A stretch of 64,000 bases of DNA from Saccharopolyspora thermophila (GCF_014646075.1 NZ_BMMT01000002.1:62001-126000), one strand, 5' to 3'; shown: positions 1 to 11,633, counted from the stretch's first letter. Notes: generated by a model from the letters alone, not told the origin. Numbers and translations are program-made.

Positions 1-401
1 ACGCCCTCACCGGGTATCCCGCCGCACTGGCGTCGGCGCTGCGGGGGGCCACCGACGCCGGGCGGCGGCGCGCCGCCACCGCGGTGGCCCGGCACGTGCT
101 GACCGCCGCCGACTGCCTGGCCCACCCCGCGGCCCGGTCGGCGCTGACGGCGCTGGACACCGGGCACCCCGTGGACGGCTGCGCCCTCGGTGAAGCGGTG
201 CGTCAGCTGGCGTGGGAGAGCACCCTGCAGCGGCCCGCCAGCAAGGTGCGCAACCAACTGCGGGCCGTGGAGGCGCTGCGACAGGCGACTCGGGAGGACC
301 CGCTGACCGCGCTGGTCACCACCCTGGCCGAGGCGCGGCACGTGCGCGGCGTGGACGTCGGCGAGCTCACGCGCATCACGACCGCCGAACTCGCCGGGTG
401 A
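1..401 (+). CDS. Hypothetical protein, C-terminal part only
   Basis: The frame is open from the left edge of the window (first whole codon at base 3) to a TGA at 399-401, so about 132 C-terminal residues are visible and the true start lies outside. An internal GTG at 84 could serve as a start, but the codons before it have the same Ala/Arg-rich composition, so I read the gene as truncated by the window. I recognise no domain, signal peptide or membrane segment. It is on the same strand as the next gene, about 40 bases apart, and may share its transcript. Function unknown. Confidence 0.55.
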   Translation, partial: ALTGYPAALASALRGATDAGRRRAATAVARHVLTAADCLAHPAARSALTALDTGHPVDGCALGEAVRQLAWESTLQRPASKVRNQLRAVEALRQATREDPLTALVTTLAEARHVRGVDVGELTRITTAELAG

Positions 402-443
402 GTCTGCCGGGAACGCCCCCGGCGACCGGGCCCTGACGGCACA

Positions 444-1124
444 ATGGAGGCCATGTTCAGGTTCCTCCGCCGCACCCGATCCGACGAGCCGGTCGACGTC
501 CACGCCGAGGCCGCGGCGCGGGCCGCGCGGTTCTGGAAGCGGTGGGAGGAACTGCTGCCGGAGGTCGCCTCCGCGCTCGGCGACGGCGAACCCCAGCGGG
601 TCGAGAACCTGGTGGCCGACGCCGTCGCCGCGGTGCACCCGAACCTGACGTTCGCGATCGAACGCGGTGAGCAGGCCACCTACGCGCTGGTCGTCAGCAG
701 CCAGGCCGACCCGGACGTGCGCCCCTACACCGACGCCTGGATGGCCGCGGCACCGGCACCCGACGCGCTGTGGGAGTACCACGACTCGGTGCCGCCGGTG
801 CCGGACCCCACCGAGGTCACCGTGAATCTGCGCGGCGAGAAGTACCCGCTGGCCGACGTGCGGGTCGTCGCGCAGGTCGACGAGGCCGAGGGCCTGGTCG
901 ACGTCGCCGTCTACCATCCCGGCTTCCGGGGCCTGGACGAGAACGCGCGGCGGGCGCTGACCTTCCTGCCGCTGGACGCCACCCTCGGCGAACGGCTGGC
1001 CGCCGACCGGCTCGGCAGGGTGGAGACGGCCGAACTGGAACCGCAGGGCACCATCGGGCTGCTGGAGCTACGCGAGTTGGTGCGCGAACTGGACCGCACC
1101 GCATCCGCTCCACCCGGGGCGTGA
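444..1124 (+). CDS. Hypothetical protein upstream of ligA
   Basis: A 226-residue acidic soluble protein without signal peptide or membrane segment. The C-terminal third (about residues 165-215) has a pattern of a hydrophobic strand, LPLDATLGERL, a Gly-Arg-Val-Glu strand and a final leucine-rich helix. This faintly resembles the end of DUF695-type proteins, where an LD..LGE motif recurs, but I would not assign it on that basis. Two ATGs compete: 444, with no obvious ribosome site, and 453, with GGAGG at 446-450 but only 2 bases of spacing. It stands just ahead of the ligA promoter and is co-directional with it. Function unknown. Confidence 0.7.
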   Translation: MEAMFRFLRRTRSDEPVDVHAEAAARAARFWKRWEELLPEVASALGDGEPQRVENLVADAVAAVHPNLTFAIERGEQATYALVVSSQADPDVRPYTDAWMAAAPAPDALWEYHDSVPPVPDPTEVTVNLRGEKYPLADVRVVAQVDEAEGLVDVAVYHPGFRGLDENARRALTFLPLDATLGERLAADRLGRVETAELEPQGTIGLLELRELVRELDRTASAPPGA

Positions 1125-1156
1125 GGCCGCTGCGTGCCGTTGTCGTGGCCGGTCGC

Positions 1157-3343
<2,187 letters not shown>

Positions 3344-3517
3344 CCGCGGTGGCGACGGTGCGGGCCGCGCGGGCGGCCCGGTTCCTGGCCCTCGATCGCT
3401 GACCCCGCGAAGCCACCCGACGGAGGTGGGTCCCGCTCCGGGCGACCCCCGGGACGGGGGATGCGAACAGGTCGCGAGTTCAAGTCAATCCGCGCTTGTT
3501 TGTGCTGAATTGTGCGT

Positions 3518-4083
3518 ATGAGGTTGAAGGAGTGGGCGCGTGAGCAGGGTATTTCGTATCGAACGCCCTGAACTGGTTCTACGCTGGGGCGTTGCCTGTG
3601 CCCGCTCGTCAACTTCCTACTGGCACGATCCTGGTCGACCCTCCGGTTGCCGAACCGGGGCGCACGGTGGCGTATTGCAGGGTGTCGTCCGCTGACCAGC
3701 GAGCAGACTTGGAACGGCAGGCTGGGCGGGTCGCCGAGGAATGCGGGTGACGCGGTATCGCCCTCGCGGGCGTGGTGACTGAGATCGGCTCCGGGTTGAA
3801 CGGGAACCGTGTTAGGCTGCGGAAATTCCTGTCCGATCCATCCGTGTCGACCATCGTTGTGGAGTATCGCGACCGCCTCGCCCGGTTCGGTGTTCAATAC
3901 CTGGAAGCGGCTTTGTCCGCGGCCGAGCGCAGGATCATCGTGCTCTACGATGACGAGGTCAAAGACGACCTGGTGCGTGACATGGTTGAGGTGTTGACCA
4001 GCATGTGCGCACGCCTGTACGGGCGCCGCTTTGCCCGCGAGCGCGCTGACGCTGCACTCAAGGCTGCGGAGCAGGCCGGTTGA
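3518..4083 (+). pseudogene. tnpA: IS607-type serine recombinase TnpA, frameshifted and interrupted
   Basis: Pieced together, the frames encode a MerR-like helix-turn-helix start (MRLKEWAREQGISYRT), then LNWFYAGALP, then the resolvase catalytic region with YCRVSSADQ (nucleophilic serine around 3685-3690), RDRLARFG, and the C-terminal helices. The gene is broken twice. One base is missing near 3566, so the starting frame stops at TGA 3569-3571. The restored frame meets a second TGA at 3748-3750. From GTG 3772 the last 103 residues are open, but they lack both DNA-binding and catalytic parts. The element should therefore be unable to move itself. The stop at 4081-4083 overlaps the tnpB start. 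Confidence 0.85.
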
Positions 4084-5450
4084 GCACGGTGATTCAGGCG
4101 TACCGGTTCGCGCTCGACCCGACCCCGAGCCAGGAATCCACGTTGCGGTCGCACTGCGGCGCGCAGCGGTTCGCCTACAACTGGGGCCTGGCTCGGGTGA
4201 AAGCCGTGATGAACCAGCGCGAGGCGGAGGCATCCTACGGTGTCCCAGAGGATGAGCGGACCCCTGCGCTGTCGTGGTCGGCGTACTCGCTGCGCAAGGA
4301 TTGGAACCAGGCCAAGTTCGAGGTGGCCCCATGGTGGGGTGAGAACTCGAAAGAGGCGTACTCGTCCGGTCTGGCGAACCTCGCCACCGCGCTGAAGAAC
4401 TGGGGCGACAGCCGGTCGGGTAAGCGCAAAGGCCGCAAGGCAGGGTTTCCGGTGTTCAAGGGCAAGCGCGGCGTGTTGTCGTGCCGTTTCACCACCGGCG
4501 CGTTCGGGCTCGCCGCAGACCGCAGGCACGTCAAGCTGCCGCGTATCGGTGTGGTTCGCACCTGCGAGAACACCCGGAAACTCGCGCGTGGCATCGAGCA
4601 GGGAACCGCGCGGATCAGATCGGTTACGGTGTCGATGCGCGGCGGACGCTGGTTCGTGTCGTTCTCCGTCGAGGTCGAACGCAACGACTCTGCGCCACGC
4701 AACCCGGATTCGGTTGTTGGAGTGGACCTGGGAGTCACCTCGCTCGCAGTCCTGTCCACCGGCGAGGTCATTGCGAACCCGCGTCACCTGGAGGTCGCGT
4801 TGCGCGAGCTGCGCAGACTTTCCCGGCAAGCCGCGCGGCGACAGGGGCCCGATCGGCGTACCCGGCGCACGCCGTCGCGGCGGTGGCTTAAAACCCAGAC
4901 CCGCATCCAGCGCCTGCACACGCGGGTGGCTGACGCGCGCCGGGATGGTCTGCACAAGCTGTCCACGCGCCTGGTTCACGAACACGGCGCCGTGGTCATC
5001 GAAGACCTCAACGTCACCGGGATGACCAAAAACCGGAGACTCGCCCGGCACATTGCAGGTGTCGGCATGGGAGAGTTGCGGCGGCAGATCGGGTACAAGG
5101 CCGCCTGGTCCGGCGTGCGCGTGCACGTGGCGGACCGGTTCTACCCCAGCTCGAAAATCTGTTCGGGTTGCGGCGCGGTGAAAGCCAAGCTGCGCTTGTC
5201 CGAACGCGTCTACCGATGCGAGCACTGTGGCATGGCCCTGGACCGGGACCTCAACGCCGCACGCAACCTCGCTGCACTCGTGCAACAAGGACCCTCTTCG
5301 GCGAGTTGCGTCGTGAGGCTAAACGAGCCCGATGGAAACCCACATAAGACCCGCACTACGCGGGCAGCGGGTACCGCCACGGGAAGACCCACGCGGTCAA
5401 CGCCGCACCGCAAGGTGACGGCTCACGACACGTTTTCACACGTTTCGTGA
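4080..5450 (+). CDS. tnpB: RNA-guided nuclease TnpB (IS607-associated), full length
   Basis: A 456-residue TnpB, the family of small RNA-guided DNA nucleases from which Cas12 arose. The N-terminal helix-turn-helix region (YRFALDPTPSQE..., YNWGL) and the split RuvC domain are complete. The RuvC triad is present: Asp216 in VVGVDLGV, Glu308 in VVIEDLNV and Asp390 in LDRDLNAARN. The zinc ribbon cysteines are Cys361, Cys364, Cys380 and Cys383. The TTG start overlaps the tnpA stop by four bases; a GTG three codons on is an alternative. In this family the guide (omega) RNA is made from the 3' end of tnpB through the element's right end, and its guide would be the flanking DNA, here the 3' end of the ACT-domain gene. 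Unlike its tnpA, it has no frameshift or stop. Confidence 0.93.
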   Translation: MSTVIQAYRFALDPTPSQESTLRSHCGAQRFAYNWGLARVKAVMNQREAEASYGVPEDERTPALSWSAYSLRKDWNQAKFEVAPWWGENSKEAYSSGLANLATALKNWGDSRSGKRKGRKAGFPVFKGKRGVLSCRFTTGAFGLAADRRHVKLPRIGVVRTCENTRKLARGIEQGTARIRSVTVSMRGGRWFVSFSVEVERNDSAPRNPDSVVGVDLGVTSLAVLSTGEVIANPRHLEVALRELRRLSRQAARRQGPDRRTRRTPSRRWLKTQTRIQRLHTRVADARRDGLHKLSTRLVHEHGAVVIEDLNVTGMTKNRRLARHIAGVGMGELRRQIGYKAAWSGVRVHVADRFYPSSKICSGCGAVKAKLRLSERVYRCEHCGMALDRDLNAARNLAALVQQGPSSASCVVRLNEPDGNPHKTRTTRAAGTATGRPTRSTPHRKVTAHDTFSHVS

Positions 5451-5458
5451 ACGGTGTC
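5427..5458 (+). other. Right-end hairpin of the element, likely 3' part of the omega RNA
   Basis: GACACGTTTTCAC (5427-5439) and GTGAACGGTGTC (5447-5458) are imperfect inverted repeats with one bulged position, spanning the tnpB stop codon. This is where a TnpB guide-RNA scaffold is expected to end. The exact scaffold/guide junction cannot be fixed from one locus. Confidence 0.5.
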
Positions 5459-6110
5459 AGGAGTCGAGGACGACCGCGACGATCCCGGCGAGGTGGGCCA
5501 GGCGCGCCAGTTCGGCGGCGCGGAACTTCGGGCCGCCCGGGCGGCCCGCCAGCAGCACCCGGTCCGGCTTGCCGATCGGGGTCGCGGCCAGCTCGGTGGC
5601 CAGCTCTTGCCACGTCGCCGGAACCCACGGCTCGTCGCCGTCGAGGATCGTCGCCCGCGGCAGCGGCAGCCAGGGCAGCTCCAGGTAGCCCTCCTGGGGG
5701 GCCGAGGTGCTGGCGGCCAGCTGCTCGGCGCCGCCCGAGCGGTTGCCGAACACGATCGCCCACCCCGAACGGATGATCTTCGGGACACCGTCGGCGAAGA
5801 TCTGCAGACCGCGGCTGGGCTCGGCGGCGATCTCCTCGACCAGCTCGAGCTCGCGGTGGGTGTCCAGCACCCCGGCGTAGGGGCGGACCGCGTCGACCTC
5901 GACGCCCTCGACCGACTCGGCGGCCGTGATCAGCACGTCCGGCAGCCGGCCGGAGGGCAGTTCGACCACGAGGTCGTCGATGGCCACGCCGTTGGCGCGC
6001 TCGACGACGTCGACGCTGAGGATGTCGGCACCGATCTCGCCGAGCGCGGTCGCGACCGACCCGAGGTTGCCCGGTCGGTCCGGTATCTGCACCCGGATCA
6101 GGAAGGACAC
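5457..6110 (-). CDS. ACT-domain amino-acid-binding protein
   Basis: A 217-residue protein beginning with an ACT fold: [15 protein letters not shown] is the typical first strand and helix of ligand-binding ACT domains, and a second ACT-like unit follows (about residues 40-75). The remainder is a conserved actinobacterial extension of unknown role. It resembles Rv3013, which also lies between ligA and gatC in M. tuberculosis. The start is taken as GTG 6110, directly before the ACT fold; a TTG two codons upstream (6116) is closer to a GGAGG. Its stop codon (5457-5459) touches the right end of the transposon, so the insertion lies at the very end of the gene without shortening the recognisable domain. 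Probably senses an amino acid, but the ligand is not known. Confidence 0.85.
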   Translation of the reverse strand: MSFLIRVQIPDRPGNLGSVATALGEIGADILSVDVVERANGVAIDDLVVELPSGRLPDVLITAAESVEGVEVDAVRPYAGVLDTHRELELVEEIAAEPSRGLQIFADGVPKIIRSGWAIVFGNRSGGAEQLAASTSAPQEGYLELPWLPLPRATILDGDEPWVPATWQELATELAATPIGKPDRVLLAGRPGGPKFRAAELARLAHLAGIVAVVLDS

Positions 6111-6416
6111 CGGACTCAACGCCTCCAGCTTCGTGCGCGACACCTCGCCGGTCGCGCTGCTTCCAGGCGCACGAGGCCGCGCGTCGGCGGCCGCTCGTGC
6201 GAGCGACTGGTCTCGCCGAAATTGTGTCAGACGCGGCGGCCCGGCGGTGCCCCTGCCATCCGCGCAGTGGAACGACCTGGGAGGCACCGTGCGTCGCGGG
6301 AGCGTCGCGCTCGGTGTGGACGCGGCGGCCACGCGCCCGCCTCGCGCGGCCGCTTGCGCGCCGGGAGGAGCCCCTCTCTCTTGCGTACCCGTGCGAGCCG
6401 GGCCGTGCAGCGCCAA

Positions 6417-6422
6417 TAGACT
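6417..6422 (+). promoter_or_regulatory. Probable -10 box for the gatCAB operon
   Basis: TAGACT lies 44 bases before the gatC start within the 355-base gap between the divergent ACT gene and gatC. No convincing -35 was found. The rest of this gap shows no gene or strong hairpin. Confidence 0.4.
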
Positions 6423-6465
6423 GGGTGGTACCCGTGAAACCGGACATGACCAGGGAGCCTTCGCA

Positions 6466-6765
6466 GTGTCCAAGATCTCCCGCGACGAGGTCGCGCACCT
6501 CGCCGGCCTGGCGCGGCTGGCCGTCACCGAGGCCGAGCTCGACACCTTCGCCGGCCAGCTCGACCAGATCCTCGATGCGGTGGCCAAGGTGGGGGAGGTC
6601 GCTGCGGACGACATCCCGCCGACTTCCCACGCGGTTCCGGTGACCAACGTGTTCCGCGACGACGAGGTGCGACCGGGGCTGACCCGCGAGCAGGCGCTCT
6701 CCGGTGCGCCCGCCGCCGAGGAGAACCGGTTCCGCGTGCCGCGGATTCTCAGCGAGGAGGGCTGA
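6466..6765 (+). CDS. gatC: Asp/Glu-tRNA amidotransferase subunit C
   Basis: A 99-residue GatC, the small subunit that wraps around GatA and stabilises the GatCAB complex, which converts Glu-tRNA-Gln (and Asp-tRNA-Asn) to the amidated form. The family pattern is clear: [15 protein letters not shown] near the N-terminus, then the [14 protein letters not shown] helix and the [11 protein letters not shown] turn. GTG 6466 is chosen because AGGGAG stands about 9 bases upstream and the protein then has normal family length. gatA follows 73 bases on. It is first gene of the operon gatC-gatA-small gene-gatB. Confidence 0.95.
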   Translation: MSKISRDEVAHLAGLARLAVTEAELDTFAGQLDQILDAVAKVGEVAADDIPPTSHAVPVTNVFRDDEVRPGLTREQALSGAPAAEENRFRVPRILSEEG

Positions 6766-6838
6766 TGAGCCGCAGTTGTCCGCCCGCTCATCGGCGCCGA
6801 CCGGGCGCGGGTGTCCCGCAGAGCACAGAGGAGGCCCG

Positions 6839-8368
6839 ATGACGTCGACCGCATCCGGCGGCAGCCTGACCACGCTGACCGCAGCCGAGATCGCCGCCCG
6901 GCTGCAGGCCGGCGAGGTCTCGTCGGTCGAGGTGACGCAGGCGCACCTGGACCGGATCGCCGCCGTGGACCCGGCGGTGCACGCCTTCCTGCACGTCGAC
7001 GCCGACGGGGCGCTGGCCGCCGCCCAGCGGGTCGACGAGGACCGCGCCGCGGGCCGGGTCTCCTCGCCGCTGGCCGGGGTGCCGCTGGCGCTCAAGGACG
7101 TGCTGACCACCACCGACATGCCCACCACCTGCGGCTCGAAGATGCTGGAGGGCTGGGTCCCGCCGTACGACGCGACCGTGACGCGGCGGCTGCGCGAGGC
7201 GGGCGTGGTCATCCTCGGCAAGACCAACATGGACGAGTTCGCGATGGGGTCGTCCACCGAGAACTCCGCGTACGGTCCCACCCGCAACCCGTGGGACCTG
7301 GAGCGCATCCCGGGCGGGTCCGGTGGTGGTTCGTCGGCGGCGCTGGCCGCGTTCGAGGCGCCGCTGGCCATCGGCACCGACACCGGCGGGTCGATTCGCC
7401 AGCCCGGGGCGGTGACCGGCACGGTCGGGGTCAAGCCGACCTACGGCGGGGTGTCCCGCTACGGCCTGGTCGCGTTCTCCTCGTCGCTGGACCAGCCCGG
7501 CCCGTGCGCCCGCACGGTGCTGGACGCCGCGCTGCTGCACGAGGTGATCGCCGGGCACGACCCGATGGACTCCACCTCGATCGCCCAGCCGGTGCCGCCG
7601 GTGGTCGCCGCCGCCCGCGAGGGCGCCGAGGGGGACCTCAGGGGCGTGCGCGTCGGCGTGGTGCGCGAGTTCTCCGGCGAGGGGTACCAGCCGGGTGTGC
7701 AGCGCGCCTTCGAGGCCGCGGTGCAGCAGCTGTCCGAGTTGGGCGCCGAGGTCGTCGAGGTGTCCTGCCCGCACTTCACCTACGCGCTGCCCGCCTACTA
7801 CCTGATCGCGCCGAGCGAGTGCTCGTCGAACCTGGCCCGGTTCGACGCGATGCGCTACGGGCTGCGTGTGGGCGACGACGGCACCCGCAGCGCCGAGGAG
7901 GTCATGTCGCTGACCCGCGAGGCCGGGTTCGGTCCCGAGGTGAAGCGGCGCATCATGCTCGGCACCTACGCGCTGTCGGCGGGCTACTACGACGCCTACT
8001 ACGGTCAGGCGCAGAAGGTGCGCACGCTGGTCACCCGCGACTTCACGGCCGCGTTCGAGCAGGTCGACGTGCTCGTGTCGCCGACCACGCCGACCACCGC
8101 CTTCAGGATCGGCGAGCGGGTCGACGACCCGATGGCGATGTATCTCGCCGACCTGTGCACCATCCCGGCCAACCTCGCGGGCAACGCCGCCATGAGTGTC
8201 CCGTGTGGACTGTCCGACGAGGACGGTCTGCCGGTGGGTCTGCAGATCATGGCCCCGGCGATGGCCGACGACCGGCTGTACCGGGTCGGCGCGGCCTACG
8301 AGGTCGCGCGCAACGCCGCGCAGGGCGGCCCGCTGATCGACCGCGTCCCGCAGCTGGAGGCGGCATGA
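6839..8368 (+). CDS. gatA: Asp/Glu-tRNA amidotransferase subunit A
   Basis: The amidase subunit of GatCAB. It releases ammonia from glutamine and passes it to GatB for transamidation of mischarged tRNA. It is 509 residues, normal for the family. The amidase-signature Ser-cisSer-Lys triad is visible as Lys86 (LALKDVL), Ser161 ([11 protein letters not shown]) and Ser185 ([11 protein letters not shown]), with the 75- and 24-residue spacings known for GatA. ATG 6839 follows GAGGAGG with good spacing. Its stop overlaps an in-frame ATG of the next small gene by four bases. M. tuberculosis Rv3011c is the counterpart; the pfkA that follows it there is absent here. Confidence 0.97.
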   Translation: MTSTASGGSLTTLTAAEIAARLQAGEVSSVEVTQAHLDRIAAVDPAVHAFLHVDADGALAAAQRVDEDRAAGRVSSPLAGVPLALKDVLTTTDMPTTCGSKMLEGWVPPYDATVTRRLREAGVVILGKTNMDEFAMGSSTENSAYGPTRNPWDLERIPGGSGGGSSAALAAFEAPLAIGTDTGGSIRQPGAVTGTVGVKPTYGGVSRYGLVAFSSSLDQPGPCARTVLDAALLHEVIAGHDPMDSTSIAQPVPPVVAAAREGAEGDLRGVRVGVVREFSGEGYQPGVQRAFEAAVQQLSELGAEVVEVSCPHFTYALPAYYLIAPSECSSNLARFDAMRYGLRVGDDGTRSAEEVMSLTREAGFGPEVKRRIMLGTYALSAGYYDAYYGQAQKVRTLVTRDFTAAFEQVDVLVSPTTPTTAFRIGERVDDPMAMYLADLCTIPANLAGNAAMSVPCGLSDEDGLPVGLQIMAPAMADDRLYRVGAAYEVARNAAQGGPLIDRVPQLEAA

Positions 8369-8412
8369 GCGGCCGAGCGGATGCGGATGTCCGGAACGCT
8401 ACTGGAGGTGGC

Positions 8413-8613
8413 GTGTTGAACCCGAAGATCAAGGCAGCGTTCCAGCTCGCCTCCGTGCTCTCGGCGGCCTTCGGGCTGCGGGCGAGCTTCCGGTCGGCGC
8501 GCGAGAAGAACGACAAGCTGGCACTGGCGGACGCGATCATCACCGCGCTCGGGCTGGTCACCGGCACCGCGCTGGCGGTGCGCGCGCTGCGCGAGACCGA
8601 GGAGGAGAAGTGA
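8413..8613 (+). CDS. Small conserved protein between gatA and gatB
   Basis: A 66-residue protein with one moderately hydrophobic stretch ([20 protein letters not shown], about residues 38-57) followed by a charged tail [10 protein letters not shown]. It may be a membrane-associated peptide, but the segment is interrupted by an Asp. GTG 8413 is preferred because GGAGGTG (8404-8410) precedes it; an in-frame ATG at 8365 overlapping the gatA stop would give 82 residues with an uninformative extension. Its TGA overlaps the gatB GTG by four bases, so it is translationally coupled inside the gat operon. I know of no function. Its fixed place between two complex subunits suggests a conserved lineage-specific passenger. 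Confidence 0.75.
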   Translation: MLNPKIKAAFQLASVLSAAFGLRASFRSAREKNDKLALADAIITALGLVTGTALAVRALRETEEEK

Positions 8614-10115
8614 CCGCCGTCGCCGAGATCATGGACTACGACGAGGTCGTCAAGCGGTTCGACCCGGTCCTCGGCCTCGAGGTCCACGTGGAGCTGTCCA
8701 CGAAGACCAAGATGTTCTGCGGCTGCCCCAACTCCTTCGGCGCCGAACCCAACACCCAGGTGTGCCCGGTGTGCCTGGGCCTTCCCGGGTCGCTGCCGGT
8801 GGTCAACGGCAAGGCCGTGGAGTCGGCCATCCGGATCGGCCTGGCGCTGAACTGCCAGGTCGCGGAGTGGTGCCGGTTCGCCCGGAAGAACTACTTCTAC
8901 CCGGACATGCCGAAGAACTTCCAGACGTCCCAGTACGACGAGCCGATCGTCTTCGACGGCTACCTGGACGTGGTGCTGGACGACGGCTCGACGTTCCGGG
9001 TGGAGATCGAGCGCGCGCACATGGAGGAGGACACCGGCAAGTCGCTGCACGTCGGCGGCGCGACCGGGCGCATCCACGGTGCGGAGCACTCGCTGCTGGA
9101 CTACAACCGGGCCGGGGTGCCGCTGATCGAGATCGTCACCAAGCCGATCGTCGGCGCAGGCGCGCGGGCCCCGGAGGTCGCGCGGGCCTACGTCACGGCG
9201 CTGCGTGACCTGCTGCGCGCGCTCGGGGTTTCCGACGTGCGCATGGACCAGGGTTCGTTGCGCTGCGACGCGAACGTGTCGCTGATGCCGAAGGGATCGT
9301 CGGAGTTCGGCACCCGCACCGAGACCAAGAACGTCAACTCGCTGCGCAGCGTGGAACGCGCGGTGCGTTACGAGATGCAGCGGCACGCCGCGGTGCTCGC
9401 CTCGGGCGGCACGATCCTGCAGGAGACGCGGCACTTCGACGAGTCCACCGGTACCACGTCGGCGGGCCGCCGCAAGGAGACCTCCGAGGACTACCGCTAC
9501 TTCCCGGAGCCGGACCTGGTGCCGATCGCGCCGTCCCGGGAGTGGGTGGCGGAGCTTGCCAAGACCCTGCCGGAGCTGCCGTGGGAGCGACGCAGGCGTG
9601 CCCAGGAGGAGTGGGGCCTGTCCGCCGAGGAGCTGCGCGACCTGGTCAACGCCGGGGCGCTGGAGCTGGTGGCGGAGACCGTGGAGGCGGGTGCGCCGTC
9701 CGGCGACGCCCGGTCCTGGTGGGTGTCCTACCTGGCGCAGCAGGCCAACACCCGCGGTGTCGAGCTCGCCGACCTGGAGATCACGCCGAAGCAGGTGGCG
9801 CGGGTGATCGAGCTGGTCGCCGAGGGCAAGCTGACCAACAAACTGGCCCGCCAGGTGGTCGACGGGGTGCTCGCCGGTGAGGGCGAGCCGGACGACGTGG
9901 TGGCGGCGCGCGGTCTGGAGGTCGTGTCGGACGACTCGGCGCTGCAGAAGGCGGTGGACGAGGCGCTGGCGGCGCAGCCGGACGTGGCGGACAAGATTCG
10001 CGGCGGCAAGGTGCAGGCGGCGGGCGCGATCGTCGGCGCGGTCATGAAGGCGACGAAGGGGCAGGCGGACGCCAAGCGCGTCCGGGAACTCGTCCTCGCC
10101 GCCTGCGGCCAGTAG
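8610..10115 (+). CDS. gatB: Asp/Glu-tRNA amidotransferase subunit B
   Basis: The tRNA-binding, ATP-using subunit of GatCAB: it phosphorylates the Glu of mischarged Glu-tRNA-Gln and accepts ammonia from GatA. It is 501 residues, with the characteristic [16 protein letters not shown] entry, the zinc-site cysteines CGCPN and CPVCLGLPG, the IGLALNC helix, and the [14 protein letters not shown] segment. The C-terminal YqeY-like tail domain (about 350-500) binds the tRNA elbow. GTG 8610 overlaps the previous stop and has GGAGGAG upstream. With gltX, tRNA-Gln and tRNA-Glu in this window it supports indirect Gln-tRNA formation. A strong terminator follows. Confidence 0.98.
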   Translation: MTAVAEIMDYDEVVKRFDPVLGLEVHVELSTKTKMFCGCPNSFGAEPNTQVCPVCLGLPGSLPVVNGKAVESAIRIGLALNCQVAEWCRFARKNYFYPDMPKNFQTSQYDEPIVFDGYLDVVLDDGSTFRVEIERAHMEEDTGKSLHVGGATGRIHGAEHSLLDYNRAGVPLIEIVTKPIVGAGARAPEVARAYVTALRDLLRALGVSDVRMDQGSLRCDANVSLMPKGSSEFGTRTETKNVNSLRSVERAVRYEMQRHAAVLASGGTILQETRHFDESTGTTSAGRRKETSEDYRYFPEPDLVPIAPSREWVAELAKTLPELPWERRRRAQEEWGLSAEELRDLVNAGALELVAETVEAGAPSGDARSWWVSYLAQQANTRGVELADLEITPKQVARVIELVAEGKLTNKLARQVVDGVLAGEGEPDDVVAARGLEVVSDDSALQKAVDEALAAQPDVADKIRGGKVQAAGAIVGAVMKATKGQADAKRVRELVLAACGQ

Positions 10116-10124
10116 TTCTGCGAG

Positions 10125-10160
10125 GGTGGCGGGCACCGTTCGGCAACGGTGCCCGCCACC
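10125..10160 (+). terminator. Terminator after gatB
   Basis: A perfect 16-base-pair GC-rich stem (10125-10140 with 10145-10160) closed by a CGGC tetraloop, without a clear T-run. It lies between the convergent gatB and monooxygenase genes and can serve both. Confidence 0.75.
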
Positions 10161-10194
10161 GCCTCAGTGGGCGAGCGCGGTCGGTGCGTGCGCC

Positions 10195-11619
10195 TCACCG
10201 GGTGATGCGGGCGATGTGACCGTCCGGGCGGATGAGGACGTGCGTGCCGGGCGAGACGTCGTAGCTGGCTTGGGCAATGCGCTCGGCGTCCACAAGGGAC
10301 GCGCCAGTGGGGGCGGGGGAGATGCGGTAGGCGTGGACGTTCGGGGAGGTCGCTGGGGGCTCGGCGTCGAACGCGAGATGGGTCCAGTGCGGACCTCGGA
10401 ACAGGTCGAAGAGGCGGATCTGCCTGCCGTTCTCGTCGTGCAGCGGTGAGTCCGGGGCCCGGTCCCCGGCGCGGACCCGGCCCGGGTCGGGGCGGTCGTC
10501 GTGGGACAGCGGGCTGGTGCGGTAGGAGATGTTCAGCTGGTTGGTCTCCGGGCCGCGCCGGTACGCGTCCGGGTGTCCTTCGACGTGTCGCTGGAGAAGT
10601 TCGGTGCTGAGGCCGAGGACGGAGGCGGCGACCGGCAGGCGTTCCACCTCGTAGCTGTCGAGGAGTTCGGCGCCGCCTTCGGCGAGCTTCCAGCCGAGGT
10701 TGTAGGCGTCCTGAACCCCGGTGTTCAGACCTTGGCCGCCCGTCGGCGGGTGGACGTGCGCCGCGTCGCCGGCGAGGAAGACGCGACCCCGGCGGAACTG
10801 CCGCGCCATGCGGATGTTCGGGCGCCACACCGTGCACCAGGTCAGGTCGTGCATCCGGAGGTCGCTGCGGCCGGAGTACTCGTCGAGCCGCGATTGCAGG
10901 GTGGCGAGCGTGGCGGCGGGCTCGGCGTCGTCGGGGAGCGGGGTGGCGCACTGGAACGCGTTCGTGCCCGGCAGCGGGGTCAGGACGATGCCCCGGGCCG
11001 GGTCGTCGGCATCGCCGAACCAGTGGCCGCAGCTGTGGTCCAGGCCGGTCACCTGCACGTCGCCGAGCAGCATGCGGTAGGTGTCGTCGGTTTCGCCGAC
11101 GAAGTCGACACCCAGGGTCCGGCGCACCGTGCTGCGTCCGCCGTCGGCGCCGACGAGGTGGGTCGCTCGAACCGTTCCCGTGTTCAGCGTTGCCGTCACG
11201 CCCTCGGGGTCCTGGTGGAAATCGACGATCTCCACGCCCTGTTCGACTCGGACGCCGAGTTCCCGCAGCCGGTTGCGCAGGATCTCCTCGGTGCGCCACT
11301 GGGGCAGCATCCAGCCGTTCGGGTAGGGGACGTCGGGGGTGGGCTCGACGATCTCGGTCATCCGGCGCTCGCCCACGTACCGGCCGCCGACGTGCGCTCG
11401 CAGCGGAACGGGGAGCGATCCGCTGCTGAGCACCTCGTCGAGCACCCCGAGGTCGGCGAAGACCTCCAGCGTGCGGGGTTGCAGGCCGTCACCTCGCGAC
11501 CCTGCGAACGGCGAGCTGGCCGCGTCGATGATCCGGAGGTCGATGCCGCGTCGCGCCAGTTCGATGCCCAGCGTCAGGCCCGTCGGCCCCGCTCCGGCGA
11601 TCAGCACCTGAGTGTCCAC
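10195..11619 (-). CDS. FAD-dependent aromatic monooxygenase (PheA/TfdB type)
   Basis: A 474-residue flavoprotein hydroxylase. The N-terminal dinucleotide fold VLIAGAGPTGLTLGIEL, the middle GAD-GRS-type motif (LVGADGGRSTVR) and the second FAD motif GDAAHVHPPTGGQGLNTG are all intact, followed by the C-terminal thioredoxin-like region usual in phenol hydroxylase-like enzymes. Members hydroxylate aromatic compounds or polyketides with NAD(P)H and O2; the substrate cannot be told from sequence. GTG 11619 has AGGAGC 7 bases upstream. It is divergent from a TetR gene with palindromes between them, so its expression is probably induced when that repressor binds a ligand. There is no counterpart in the mycobacterial block, so it is an accessory insertion. 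Confidence 0.92.
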   Translation of the reverse strand: MDTQVLIAGAGPTGLTLGIELARRGIDLRIIDAASSPFAGSRGDGLQPRTLEVFADLGVLDEVLSSGSLPVPLRAHVGGRYVGERRMTEIVEPTPDVPYPNGWMLPQWRTEEILRNRLRELGVRVEQGVEIVDFHQDPEGVTATLNTGTVRATHLVGADGGRSTVRRTLGVDFVGETDDTYRMLLGDVQVTGLDHSCGHWFGDADDPARGIVLTPLPGTNAFQCATPLPDDAEPAATLATLQSRLDEYSGRSDLRMHDLTWCTVWRPNIRMARQFRRGRVFLAGDAAHVHPPTGGQGLNTGVQDAYNLGWKLAEGGAELLDSYEVERLPVAASVLGLSTELLQRHVEGHPDAYRRGPETNQLNISYRTSPLSHDDRPDPGRVRAGDRAPDSPLHDENGRQIRLFDLFRGPHWTHLAFDAEPPATSPNVHAYRISPAPTGASLVDAERIAQASYDVSPGTHVLIRPDGHIARITR

Positions 11620-11633
11620 GTCCGCGCTCCTGA

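Larger units (their letters stand above)
3466..5458 (+). mobile_element. Decayed IS607-family element (tnpA pseudogene plus tnpB)
   Basis: A serine-recombinase gene (damaged) followed by tnpB with a 4-base overlap is the IS607 arrangement. The right end is placed at the imperfect inverted repeat 5427-5458 just after the tnpB stop. The left end is only approximate: the sequence between ligA (ends 3343) and the recombinase start (3518) gives no clear boundary, and IS607 elements have neither terminal inverted repeats nor long target duplications to mark it. The element separates ligA from the ACT-domain gene, which are adjacent in M. tuberculosis. Its codon use is less GC-rich at third positions than the neighbours, consistent with transfer. 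Confidence 0.8.

Noticed and set aside
3344..3517. Exact left end of the IS607 element
   Set aside because: No boundary could be supported: IS607 elements lack terminal inverted repeats and target duplications, and no empty-site sequence is available for comparison.
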